A stretch of 21,208 nt of DNA from CAZMGT01 sp964565895 (GTDB lineage Bacteria > Armatimonadota > Zipacnadia > UBA1398 > CAZMGT01), in contig CAZMGT010000062.1 of NCBI GenBank assembly GCA_964565895.1, forward strand, positions 1 through 21,208, given 5' to 3'. The position numbers and the translations under genes are program-made. A model generated the notes under the pieces. The model made no database searches, was not told the origin of the DNA, and was given only the letters and a program-made list of their open reading frames with translations. Shown piece after piece: positions 7,222 through 15,243 of the stretch (its first letter is position 1; every line of letters starts with the position of its first letter).

Positions 7222-8886
7222 GTGCGAGCGAGGGAATGGGTCGCCGCGTTGCGGCAGTTTGGGCCGGAGCAAAGGGCGCTGTTTCGCCAGCTTTACGGCC
7301 CAGACGAGGCGCTGCACGCCGAGCGGCGCCAGGCGTGGCTTGCCGCTCTGGAAAAGTTCGCGCGAACGTTCGGCGAGGAGCGCGAGGTGCTGCTTGCGCG
7401 CGCGCCGGGCCGGGTAAACCTGATGGGCCGGCATATTGACCACCGCGGGGGCGATGTTAACCCCATCGCCCTAAGCCGCGAGGTTCTCGTCGTAGCAAGC
7501 GGGCGCAGCGACGACACGATCGTCGCCCACAATGTAGACGAGGCCCAGTATCCGCCGCGCCAGTTCTCCATTTCCGCGGAGCTGCCCGAAAGCAAGGTCT
7601 CCTCGCTGGAGGAGTGGGACCGCTGGACGGCGGCGAAATTCCAAGAGCGCCAGCGCGCAGGCACCGCGCGGGAGTGGATCAACTACGTCAAGGCCGCCGC
7701 TGTGTACTTTCAAAACCGCTTTCGCGAGCCCTCCGCAGCGCTTTCCCCACGCTTGTGCGGGATGGACGCCGTGTTCTCGGGCAACGTGCCCCCCATGGCT
7801 GGGCTGTCCTCGTCGTCGGCGCTGTTTGTTGCTGCGGCAGAGGCGCTGCTTGCCCTGAACGGCGTTTCGCTGAGCGAGGAGGAGTTTATCGCCGCGTGCG
7901 GCGAGGGCGAGTGGTATGTCGGGACGCGCGGGGGCAGCGGCGACCACGCCGCGATAAAGCTCGGCCGGGCGGGGCAAGTGTCGCATATAAGCTTTGCTCC
8001 GTTTTCCGTAGACTATGCTCCATTACCCGAGGAGTATCGTGTCGTTATCGCCAACTCCCTTGTTCAGGCGCACAAGGCGGGCGGCGCGCGCGACGTATTT
8101 AACAGTCGCGTCGCGGCCTATGAGCTGGGGCTTTTGCTGCTGCACCGGCGGTTTGCCGAGCTCGCCCCGCGCATGCCTCGCCTGCGCGACGTTAACCCGC
8201 GGGCGCTCGGGGTAAGCGAAAGCCATGTGCTGCGCATGCTTGCCGCACTGCCCGAGCGCGCCACACGCGCTGAGCTTTGCCAGGAGCTGCTCGCCGGCGA
8301 GGCTCGCTTGGAGGAGATCTTCGCCTCGCACAGCGAACCAAAAGAGGGCTATGCCTTGCGCGGGGTGTGCCTGTTTGGCGTGGCCGAGTGCGAGCGCGCA
8401 CGCCTTGCCCCGCGGCTGTTGGAGCGCGGCGATGTAGAGCGCTTCGGGCGGATGATGAGCATCTCGCACGATGGCGACCGCGTTGCGCGCACCCTGCGCG
8501 ACGGGCGGCAGGAGCCTTTTGCTGCGCCGACATCTGGGCGCTACCTTGGGGAGCTTGCCGAGCGCTGGGAGCGCGGCGAGGGCGACGGCCCGCGGGCGTT
8601 GGCCGAGCTTCCCGGAGCATATGCGTGCAGCGTGCCGGAGATCGACCTTATGGTTGACGTAGCGCAGGCCGTGCCGGGCGTGGTCGGGGCGCAGATCTCC
8701 GGGGCTGGGCTGGGGGGCTCGATGATGGCCCTGGTGCGCGCCCCGTGCGCGGAGGACCTTGTCCGCGCCCTGGCCGAGCGCTACTACGAGCCGCGGGACT
8801 TGCCCGTGGCGGTGGAGGTATGCCTCCCCGTCGCGGGATCTGGAGCAATAACCTCTCCCGCGCGGCAGGGCGCCGGGGAAATCTAA
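7222..8886 (+). CDS. Galactokinase-family GHMP kinase, atypical
   Basis: The 554-residue protein has the GHMP kinase motifs in order: APGRVNLMGRHIDHRGG (61-77, sugar-binding signature), GLSSSSA (194-200, phosphate-binding loop), GTRGGSGDHAA (234-244, with D241 at the catalytic aspartate position), VQAHKAGGARDVFNSR (281-296) and GAQISGAGLGGS (489-500). Galactokinases transfer phosphate from ATP to C1 of galactose. Here the usual GEHTD reads GRHID and the usual MDQ reads GDH, so the substrate is probably not plain galactose. The protein is also far longer than a usual galactokinase (about 390 residues), with a long N-terminus and an insertion between SHDGDR (415-420) and SVPEID (470-475). The GTG at 7222 has GCGAGG about 9 nt upstream; earlier in-frame starts lie inside thuA. 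It is cytoplasmic and co-transcribed with its neighbours. Confidence 0.88.
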   Translation: MRAREWVAALRQFGPEQRALFRQLYGPDEALHAERRQAWLAALEKFARTFGEEREVLLARAPGRVNLMGRHIDHRGGDVNPIALSREVLVVASGRSDDTIVAHNVDEAQYPPRQFSISAELPESKVSSLEEWDRWTAAKFQERQRAGTAREWINYVKAAAVYFQNRFREPSAALSPRLCGMDAVFSGNVPPMAGLSSSSALFVAAAEALLALNGVSLSEEEFIAACGEGEWYVGTRGGSGDHAAIKLGRAGQVSHISFAPFSVDYAPLPEEYRVVIANSLVQAHKAGGARDVFNSRVAAYELGLLLLHRRFAELAPRMPRLRDVNPRALGVSESHVLRMLAALPERATRAELCQELLAGEARLEEIFASHSEPKEGYALRGVCLFGVAECERARLAPRLLERGDVERFGRMMSISHDGDRVARTLRDGRQEPFAAPTSGRYLGELAERWERGEGDGPRALAELPGAYACSVPEIDLMVDVAQAVPGVVGAQISGAGLGGSMMALVRAPCAEDLVRALAERYYEPRDLPVAVEVCLPVAGSGAITSPARQGAGEI

Positions 8887-8904
8887 ACGAGCGGAGTGAC
8901 TGCC

Positions 8905-9846
8905 GTGGCCGAGGACCTGTTTTCTAGACGATTACAAAACTTCGCCCAATATGGCGACCTTCTCGGGTTTAACCTCGCCTGCGTCGCTGAAGCGCTGGAC
9001 ACCATCGCGCATCTTAACGAGCTAAACGTCGGGGGCGAGGTCGTCCAGGAGCGCATCGGGGAGTTTAAGGAGTGGGACCCGGAGATCTTCCGCGTAGACA
9101 AGGACTGCGAAGACGGCTACGTCCGCCGCCTGGAGGAGCGCGGCCAGCCGACAATCCTCCTCTCCGAGGAGGCGGAGCGGGTGGAGCTAAACACGAGCGC
9201 CACGGGCGAGCCCATCTACGCCGTCTCCGACCCGTTCGATGGGAGCTATTTGTTTAAGCGCGGCATTCCCGACTTTTGGTATACCTCGCTCGCGTTTTAT
9301 TCGCATGAGGGCAAGCCGCTTACGGCAGTTGTCGGCGACGCAGTGCACGGGGTAATGGCGTTCGCCAGCGACCAGGGTGCCTATGTGGGCAGGCTCGCCG
9401 GCGACCGCCTGGAGCATGTGTTTGCCCTTAACGCGGAATATCGGCGGAGAATGGGACGCAAGGTTGTTCAGGAGATCGAAGAGGCAAGCGTGGAGTCCTA
9501 TGCCATGAAGCCGGGGAGTTTCCTTAAGCCCCTGGTGGACGAATACGCCCCGCTGCTTTATGCGTTTAAGTTCTTCCTCCCCAACGGCGGGCCATATGGG
9601 TTCGTTGACGTTGCCGAGGGGAAGATCGACGTTTATTTCGCCCGGCAGCAGCCGTTTGTAGATGTCTTCCCCGGATTGCTCATCGCCCTGCAGGGAGAGA
9701 CCGTGGTTACCGACTTCTCCGGCGGGCCCGTGCAGTTTGTCCCCGATGTGCACACGCGTTTTGACGTTCTCGTGTCTACAAACCGCACGCTGCACGACAA
9801 GGTGCTCGAGGAGATCGCCCGCTGTCGGGGCGGCGGGCAGGAGTAA
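8905..9846 (+). CDS. Inositol-monophosphatase-type sugar phosphatase
   Basis: The 313-residue protein carries the Li+-sensitive phosphatase (IMPase/FBPase/CysQ) metal motifs: LLSEEAE (85-91, acidic pair E88/E89), SDPFDGSYLF (108-117, matching the DPxDGT motif) and a late aspartate in FVDVFPGLLIALQGETVVTD (251-270), which stands for the usual WDxAAG segment. Such enzymes remove a phosphate from small sugars, polyols or nucleotides using Mg2+. The third motif reads VDVF instead of WDxA, so it belongs to a divergent subgroup. GTG at 8905 is preferred because GCGGAG lies 8 nt upstream; GTG at 8896 would add three residues and overlaps that Shine-Dalgarno. The gene starts 18 nt after the kinase, suggesting the two act on the same phosphosugar or on consecutive steps. 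Confidence 0.85.
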   Translation: MAEDLFSRRLQNFAQYGDLLGFNLACVAEALDTIAHLNELNVGGEVVQERIGEFKEWDPEIFRVDKDCEDGYVRRLEERGQPTILLSEEAERVELNTSATGEPIYAVSDPFDGSYLFKRGIPDFWYTSLAFYSHEGKPLTAVVGDAVHGVMAFASDQGAYVGRLAGDRLEHVFALNAEYRRRMGRKVVQEIEEASVESYAMKPGSFLKPLVDEYAPLLYAFKFFLPNGGPYGFVDVAEGKIDVYFARQQPFVDVFPGLLIALQGETVVTDFSGGPVQFVPDVHTRFDVLVSTNRTLHDKVLEEIARCRGGGQE

Positions 9847-9876
9847 ATCGCTGGGGCACAGAGCGGAGGGATGACC

Positions 9877-11091
9877 GTGGGTGGCGAGAGACAAGCGGGC
9901 GGCCTTCGCGCAAGCCGCAGGGAGTTTGTCAGGCGCGTGGGGAGCGCGGCGCTCGCCGCGACGATGGGCAGCGAGGCCCTGGCGCGCGCCTATGCCAACC
10001 CGGGCAAAAAGAAGGTGCGTATTGGCGTGGTGGGCGGCGGGTTTGGCTGCGCGTTCTATTGGCACGAGCACCCGGACTGCATCGTCCAGGCGGTAAGCGA
10101 CCTGCGCGAAGACCGGCGCCAGCGGCTGGTTAAAACCTATGGCTGCAACCGCGTGCACAACTCCCTCGAGGAGCTCGTGCTCGACAAGACCGTGGACGCG
10201 GTGGCCATTTTCACCGGCGCGCCGGACCATGTGCGCCATTGCGTGCTCGCCATGGAGCACGGCAAACACGTTATCTGCGCCGTGCCCGCGGCGTGCAGCC
10301 TCGAGGAGTGCGAGCTGCTGATCGATACCGTAAAGCGCACGGGACTGACCTATATGATGGCCGAGACGAGCTACTATCGGCAGGAGGCGATAACCGCGCG
10401 GCAGTGGTTTCGCGAGGGGAAGTTTGGCGAGCTGTTTTACTGCGAGGCGGAGTATTTGCACGACATGACGCACGACGGCCCGCGGCTGTGCTTCTACCAG
10501 GGCAAGCCCACCTGGCGCTATGGTTTTCCCCCCATGCTCTATCCCACCCATTCGCTGGGCCTGTGGGTGGGCGTCACGGGCGAGCGGCTAACCGAAGTGA
10601 TGTGTTTGGGCTGGGGCGAGCCGGACGCCCCGATGATGAAGGACAACGTCTACGGCAACCCGTTCTGGACAGCAGTGGCCTGCTACAAGACAGAAAAAGG
10701 GCATATGGTGCGGCAGGTCGAGCTCCGCAAGGGGGCGACGGGGCACTGCGAGCGAGCGTCGTGGATCGGCAGCGAGTTCAGCTTCTACATGCCCCACCCC
10801 AACGGCACGCCGGCGATTATCGTCAAGCGCGGGGAGAAGCCGCAGCGGTTTGAGCAGCCGCAGTATTGGAAGACGGACATGCTCCCCGAGCCGCTCCGCC
10901 ACCCCAGCGGGCACGGCGGCTCGCACACGTTCCTAACGCACGAGTTTATCGACGCCTTGGTTAACGAGCGGCGGCCCGCGGTTGATGTCTACGAAGCTGT
11001 GGCCTATACCGCGCCCGGGATCGTGGCTCACCAGTCGGCGCTGCGCGGCGGAGAGCAGATGAAAATTCCCGACTTCGGAAGAGCGACATAG
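9877..11091 (+). CDS. Tat-exported Gfo/Idh/MocA protein, GH109-like
   Basis: The 404-residue protein opens with a twin-arginine signal (SRREF at 13-17, then a hydrophobic stretch to about 38). A Rossmann NAD-binding domain follows (VRIGVVGGGFG, 47-57). The EKP motif typical of Gfo/Idh/MocA dehydrogenases reads AVPAA (135-139), and the later region has MMAETSYYRQE (160-170), EYLHDMTHD (192-200) and YPTHSLGLW (222-230). From memory, EVPAA and YPTHGLG are features of GH109 enzymes, which hydrolyse glycosides using tightly bound NAD+. A periplasmic glycosidase of this type is therefore more likely than a dehydrogenase. GTG at 9877 is chosen because GGAGGG ends 6 nt upstream; the ATG at 9871 would sit directly against it. 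It is the last gene of the operon, 30 nt after the phosphatase. Confidence 0.85.
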   Translation: MGGERQAGGLRASRREFVRRVGSAALAATMGSEALARAYANPGKKKVRIGVVGGGFGCAFYWHEHPDCIVQAVSDLREDRRQRLVKTYGCNRVHNSLEELVLDKTVDAVAIFTGAPDHVRHCVLAMEHGKHVICAVPAACSLEECELLIDTVKRTGLTYMMAETSYYRQEAITARQWFREGKFGELFYCEAEYLHDMTHDGPRLCFYQGKPTWRYGFPPMLYPTHSLGLWVGVTGERLTEVMCLGWGEPDAPMMKDNVYGNPFWTAVACYKTEKGHMVRQVELRKGATGHCERASWIGSEFSFYMPHPNGTPAIIVKRGEKPQRFEQPQYWKTDMLPEPLRHPSGHGGSHTFLTHEFIDALVNERRPAVDVYEAVAYTAPGIVAHQSALRGGEQMKIPDFGRAT

Positions 11092-11102
11092 CGAAAACGC
11101 CG

Positions 11103-12167
11103 CTAGCGCCCCTTCTCCCGCTCATCTAGGCGGAACTGGACGTTAATGTTTACCCTGCCCTCGGCGGGCTGTCCGTTCTTCACGGCCGAGGAGAAGCGCC
11201 AATCCCTGCGCACCCATTCCTGCGCCGCGCGGTCGAGCTCGGCGTCGCCCGAGCTTTTGAGCACGCGCACGCCGGCAAGCGCACCATCTTTGCCCACGCG
11301 CACCTCGAGCTTCACCGTGCCCTCCGCCCCTCGCAGGCGCGCCCGTTGTGGATAGCGAAGGGGACGCAGGGCGCTGCCGCTAGCCGGGCGCGACGGTCCA
11401 GCGGTGGGCTCGGCCCGCTCTGCTAAGCCGACGGTCGGGCCCTCGGGCGTCGGCTCGGGCGAAAGCCCAAGCTGCTTCTTGCCCTCGGGAGCGGCCGCGG
11501 CGAGCGACGCGGCCGAAGCGGGGAGGGCCGGCGGGGCGGGAGCCGCCGCAGGGGCACTCGGCGCGGCGGCGCGGTCGGCAATGGGCGTGGGCGCTTGCGC
11601 TCCGCTGCCTTCCCTCTCCGCGGCGGGGGCCCCGCCTCGCCCAGGCCGGCCGCCCGCGGCAAGGCCGGGCGCGGAAGCGGCTATCGCCTTCCCTCCTTCG
11701 GCGACGAGCGCCCTTGAGCCGCGCTCGCCCGCAGGGGCGTACGCGCCGATGAGCTGCGCGCCGTTGGCGCTTGCCTCCACCTCGGCCGCCAAGCCCACCT
11801 GCCTGCGCGAGGCAACGGCCACCGGGCCGGCGGGCAGGGCAGGCTCGGGAGCAGGCGCTGAGTTCGCCAGGCGCCCCTCAGCGCCGCCCTGCGCGGGCGC
11901 GGGCTGCGCGTCCTCGGTGAGCCGTCGCGCCGCGGGTGCCATTTTCGCCTGCGCCGGCCTTTCCGCCGGCGTGGGCTGCGGGGTGCGAGGCGTGCGCTGG
12001 TCGCTTAGCTCCACGGGAATTTTCTCCTCCACCGCCCCCAGGCGCGCCTGGCTGTGCAGCACCGGGCCAACCCACGCCAGCAACGCCACGTGCGCGGCAA
12101 GCGATGCCGCCGCTGCCGCGGCAAGCGCCCGCTTGTCCCTTGGCTTGCTCTGCTGCGCGCCGCTCAC
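11103..12167 (-). CDS. tonB: TonB-family energy transducer
   Basis: The 354-residue protein has the TonB layout: a short cytoplasmic N-terminus, one membrane span (about residues 14-36), a long Ala/Pro-rich periplasmic linker (about 45-268) and a C-terminal TonB domain (269-348) with YPQRARLRGAEGTVKLEVRV, LKSSGDAELDRAA and a final VNINVQFRL strand. TonB carries proton-motive-force energy from an ExbB/ExbD motor to outer-membrane receptors. No exbB or exbD lies in the window, so it must rely on a motor encoded elsewhere. GTG at 12167 has GAGGTGG just upstream. It is the last gene of the B12 operon, 20 nt after the propeller gene, so it probably serves the BtuB-like receptor. It converges on the Gfo/Idh/MocA gene with only 11 bp between stops. 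Confidence 0.92.
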   Translation of the reverse strand: MSGAQQSKPRDKRALAAAAAASLAAHVALLAWVGPVLHSQARLGAVEEKIPVELSDQRTPRTPQPTPAERPAQAKMAPAARRLTEDAQPAPAQGGAEGRLANSAPAPEPALPAGPVAVASRRQVGLAAEVEASANGAQLIGAYAPAGERGSRALVAEGGKAIAASAPGLAAGGRPGRGGAPAAEREGSGAQAPTPIADRAAAPSAPAAAPAPPALPASAASLAAAAPEGKKQLGLSPEPTPEGPTVGLAERAEPTAGPSRPASGSALRPLRYPQRARLRGAEGTVKLEVRVGKDGALAGVRVLKSSGDAELDRAAQEWVRRDWRFSSAVKNGQPAEGRVNINVQFRLDEREKGR

Positions 12168-12187
12168 CGCGCCACCTCGCTTTGGCT

Positions 12188-13249
12188 TTAGCGCGCGGCA
12201 AGGGGAAACGCCGCGCGGCGCTTGCTCCTCACCGCGGGCGAAAGCGGCCCATCGCCCACAGCGTAGGTGGCAACGATTTGGTCCGTGGCGACGTCCACGG
12301 CGAGGACTGTGTCCTCGGAAAACACGGTGAAATATGCCGTCCCGCGGGCATAAGTTGCCCCGGAAGCCCCGCCCTGAACGGCGATCGCCTCGCGCGAGAC
12401 CTCGCCCGTTGCTGTGTCATATGTGCCGATCGGTCCGCCGAACCCGGCGAAGTACCCCTTGCCTCCAGGAACGATGAGCAGGGTCGTCGGCGAGCCGCCC
12501 AGGTCAATAGGCTGGCCGACCACGGCATCTGTCTGGGGGTCGATAACATAGACGCAGCCGCAAACTTGGCCGTAGTCCCCGGTGCACAACACATGTAGGG
12601 TGCCGTCTGGAGCGTTGGCGATAACTTGGGGGTTTGTGCCCACGGCGATCGCAGCCGTCACCTGGTCCGTAGCCGAGTCGATAACGGACACCGTGCCCTG
12701 GGTGTAGCCCGAGCCTGTGAAGCCCGTGTTTGCCACGTAGATCTTTCCCCGGGCAAAGGCCAAGCCCTCGGGCGCCATGCCCACGGCGATCGTCTTGATC
12801 ACCGTCCCGGCGACAAGGTTGACCACGGCAACGGTGTTGGCAAGGAGGTTCGAGACATAGGCCTTGTTGTCGCTTACCGGCAAAATGGCGTAGGGGTTGG
12901 CCCCCGCGCCGAGGTCTATTGTTGCCGTGGTGCTATAGGTGCTGAGGTCTACGACCTGAATGTTGTTGTCGCCGGAGTTTACGACATAGGCGAGGTTGTT
13001 GCGCACGACGATTTGGTTGGGCCACGTGCCGGTGGAGAAGACGTTGTTTTGCACCTCGCCGGTGTTCAGGTCAATGGCGCTTACCGTCTGAGCGAGGGTG
13101 TTGAGGACATAGAGCATCCGCGCGCCGGGCTGCGGCGTGGGAAGCCCGGGAATCGTTAAACCCCCGCAGCCGGTGCAGACCAGCGCGCCCAGCGCGACGG
13201 CTGCAGCGAACGAAAACAGAGGAACAACCCATTTACGCCGAGCTTTCAA
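12188..13249 (-). CDS. YncE/YVTN beta-propeller probable lipoprotein, BtuG-like
   Basis: The 353-residue protein has an N-terminal export signal (KARRKW, then a hydrophobic core at about 8-24) ending in CTGCGG, a loose lipobox with C28 as the probable lipidated cysteine. From about 45 it is a string of YVTN-type blades: MLYVLNTLAQTVSAIDL, LAYVVNSGDNNIQVVDL, KAYVSNLLANTVAVVNL, KIYVANTG, and VYVIDPQTDAVV, consistent with a seven-blade propeller. It lies between the BtuB-like receptor and TonB, below a cobalamin riboswitch. Bacteroides BtuG is a surface beta-propeller lipoprotein that binds B12 and hands it to BtuB; the same role is inferred here from architecture and position. TTG at 13249 is favoured because AGGAGT lies 9 nt upstream and the signal peptide starts there; GTG at 13288 would overlap the receptor gene by 16 nt. 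Confidence 0.82.
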   Translation of the reverse strand: MKARRKWVVPLFSFAAAVALGALVCTGCGGLTIPGLPTPQPGARMLYVLNTLAQTVSAIDLNTGEVQNNVFSTGTWPNQIVVRNNLAYVVNSGDNNIQVVDLSTYSTTATIDLGAGANPYAILPVSDNKAYVSNLLANTVAVVNLVAGTVIKTIAVGMAPEGLAFARGKIYVANTGFTGSGYTQGTVSVIDSATDQVTAAIAVGTNPQVIANAPDGTLHVLCTGDYGQVCGCVYVIDPQTDAVVGQPIDLGGSPTTLLIVPGGKGYFAGFGGPIGTYDTATGEVSREAIAVQGGASGATYARGTAYFTVFSEDTVLAVDVATDQIVATYAVGDGPLSPAVRSKRRAAFPLAAR

Positions 13250-13272
13250 CGGGACGCCACTCCTTTCCGCTT

Positions 13273-15201
13273 TCAAAAGCTTCGCCACAGGGCAAGCTTT
13301 AGCTCGCGCCCGGGCATGGGATAGCCGCTGATTAGCTCATAGCGCTTGTCCAAGGCATTGGTCAGGGATAGCCTCGCCTGCCAGTGCGAGCCGAGTTTGC
13401 GGCCGATGTGCACGTCGAGCAGGCAAAAGCCGGGGAGCGAGGCGGTGTTTGCGAAGTTGGTATAGCGCAGGCCCTCCCCGCGCAGCACAACGGTGGCATA
13501 GCCCTGCGCCCCGCGATAGCTCAGCTCGAGCTCGCCCACCGCCTGCGGCTGATAGGGCAGCAAGCGGCCGCGCTGGTTAGGGTCTGGCGAAAGATTTGTC
13601 GGCCGCTGCAGGGTAATGTGGCTGGAGAGCTCAAACTGGCCTAGGCGGGCGCCGTGCCAGCTTAGCTCCGCGCCGTAAAGCTGCGCGCGGCCGACATTGC
13701 CCGGCTGCCACTTCCCTCGCGCGTTGGGCTGCCAGACGATTGCCTGGCGCAGGTCGGTGAAAAACAGCGCTGCGCGCAGCGTCCCCTCGCGCACGAGGCG
13801 GTCGAAGCTCACGTCGAGCGTATGGCCCAGCTCCGGCCGGAGGTTTGGGTTGCCTACGGAAAACGCATCCTCTTGCCAGTAAAGGTCGTTAAACGTCGGC
13901 GCGCGGAACGAGCGGGTAAGATTTACCCTGAGCACCTTTCCCTCGGCAAACTCGTGCGCATAGCCCACATGGGGGCAAAGCTGCGCGCCAAACGCGCTGT
14001 GCCTCTCCAGGCGCAGGCCGCCGATGTAGCGGTTTGCTCCCCGCCGCCGTTTGCCTTGGACGAACGCCGCTGCGGTGCAGTCGCTATGCCACCCGCCGGT
14101 GCTCGCCGAGCGCCCGCGGTCGCTGCGCAGCTCGACGCCCCACGTGGCGCGAAAACGCTCGGAGTCGCTATAGTTCGTCGCGACAAGCTCAAACGCCGTC
14201 TTGATGTTCGTTATCCGGCTGTCAATGGGCACTGGCGCGTCGGGGTCTACGTAGTGCAGGAGAAACTCATCGTGGTGCAAAAGCGCGCGCCACTGGCCAT
14301 CGCCGGTAATGTGGCGGTAGGAGGCGAGGAACAGGCGCTGGTCGTCGGCCTGCCAGGCGTGGGGGCTGGGAAACTGGATGCTCCCGGGGACGCGTTTGCG
14401 CAGCCGCCCCACTTGGTAGCTAAGCTGCAGCTCCGCGCCGCTGGAAAAGCGCCGATCTACCCGCAGCGCCCCGCGCAGCGCGCGAAAGCCGGCGTTTTGC
14501 CTGCGCTCAATGGCCCCCGTGCGGCCAATGTAGGGGTAGTCGTTGCGGGCAGATGTGTGCTCCACGTCAAACGCCAGACGCAGGCTGCCCGCGCGCGCCG
14601 TTGTGTGCAATACCTCGCGGTTGTGCCCGAAGCTGCCCAGCTCCGTGCGCACCGTGGTCTCCGGGCGCTCGCCCGCGCCGCGGGTGATGATGTTGATTAC
14701 CCCGCCAAGGGCGTCCGCGCCATAAAGCGTTGACCCGCCGCCGTACATCACCTCGATCCGCTCCACGTTGCACAGGGGAATGTCGGCAAGGTCCACGGCG
14801 CCGGCTTGGGCTGTGTTTAGCCTGCGCCCGTCCAGCAGAACGAGCACCTGGCCCGAGGTATGCCCGCGCAGGGAAAGGCTGGTTACCGCCCCGCGCGCGC
14901 CATATTGGCGCACCGCTACGCCAGGAACAAGGCCTAAAACGTCGCGCACCGATTCTCCGCCGAGCTGCTCGATGCGCCGCGCGGGGATGGAGAAGACCTG
15001 GCGCGAGGCTTCGGCTTCCGGCTCCTCCAGCCGCTCTGCGGTAACAACGACGGTAATCTCGGGGACTTCCTCGGGCGGGTTTTGCTCAGGCTCCTCGGCG
15101 AGGGCGAAGGCGCTGAGGAAAAACAGCGCAAAAGCGCCCCAAACGAAAAGCGCCGCGGGCTGTGGGAGGGGTTGGCCGCGGCTGGTGGCTTTGGAAAACA
15201 A
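13273..15201 (-). CDS. btuB: BtuB-like TonB-dependent receptor
   Basis: The 642-residue outer-membrane receptor has a signal peptide (to about residue 35, AFALA), a TonB box (EITVVVTAER, 48-57), a plug domain (about 68-175, with VRDVLGLVPGV, LSLRGHTSGQVLVLLDGRRL and GADALGGVINIITRG), and a beta-barrel to the C-terminus, which ends in phenylalanine (LALWRSF) as barrel proteins usually do. It should import a large substrate by TonB-driven transport. Cobalamin is assigned because a cobalamin riboswitch sits in its leader; the barrel sequence alone would not prove the ligand. The TTG start at 15201 is preceded at ideal distance by AAGGAGGT (15216-15209), which is also the riboswitch target. It is the first gene of the three-gene operon with the propeller and tonB. 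Confidence 0.9.
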   Translation of the reverse strand: MFSKATSRGQPLPQPAALFVWGAFALFFLSAFALAEEPEQNPPEEVPEITVVVTAERLEEPEAEASRQVFSIPARRIEQLGGESVRDVLGLVPGVAVRQYGARGAVTSLSLRGHTSGQVLVLLDGRRLNTAQAGAVDLADIPLCNVERIEVMYGGGSTLYGADALGGVINIITRGAGERPETTVRTELGSFGHNREVLHTTARAGSLRLAFDVEHTSARNDYPYIGRTGAIERRQNAGFRALRGALRVDRRFSSGAELQLSYQVGRLRKRVPGSIQFPSPHAWQADDQRLFLASYRHITGDGQWRALLHHDEFLLHYVDPDAPVPIDSRITNIKTAFELVATNYSDSERFRATWGVELRSDRGRSASTGGWHSDCTAAAFVQGKRRRGANRYIGGLRLERHSAFGAQLCPHVGYAHEFAEGKVLRVNLTRSFRAPTFNDLYWQEDAFSVGNPNLRPELGHTLDVSFDRLVREGTLRAALFFTDLRQAIVWQPNARGKWQPGNVGRAQLYGAELSWHGARLGQFELSSHITLQRPTNLSPDPNQRGRLLPYQPQAVGELELSYRGAQGYATVVLRGEGLRYTNFANTASLPGFCLLDVHIGRKLGSHWQARLSLTNALDKRYELISGYPMPGRELKLALWRSF

Positions 15202-15204
15202 TAA

Positions 15205-15231
15205 GACGACCTCCTTGCCCGCGAAGGAGTC
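15205..15231 (-). promoter_or_regulatory. Shine-Dalgarno-sequestering hairpin of the btuB leader
   Basis: On the minus strand GACTCCTT (15231-15224) can pair with AAGGAGGTC (15216-15208, one bulge), hiding the ribosome binding site of the TTG start. GACGA just upstream can extend the stem with TCGTC. In addition GACGACC at the aptamer's 3' end (15253-15247) is complementary to GGTCGTC (15211-15205). These overlapping pairings suggest control at translation initiation. Confidence 0.6.
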
Positions 15232-15243
15232 GCTCGTCGCGCT

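Noticed and set aside
9187..10551. A 454-codon minus-strand open frame
   Set aside because: It is antisense to the clear phosphatase and Gfo/Idh/MocA genes, has no recognisable domain, and long antisense frames are expected in GC-rich codon usage.
11092..11102. Palindrome CGCTAGCG between convergent stops, as a terminator
   Set aside because: The stem is only 4 bp and no T-run follows on either strand.
11404..12330. A 308-codon plus-strand open frame rich in Ala, Gly and Pro
   Set aside because: It mirrors the low-complexity TonB linker on the opposite strand; the TonB domain is convincing and this frame is not.
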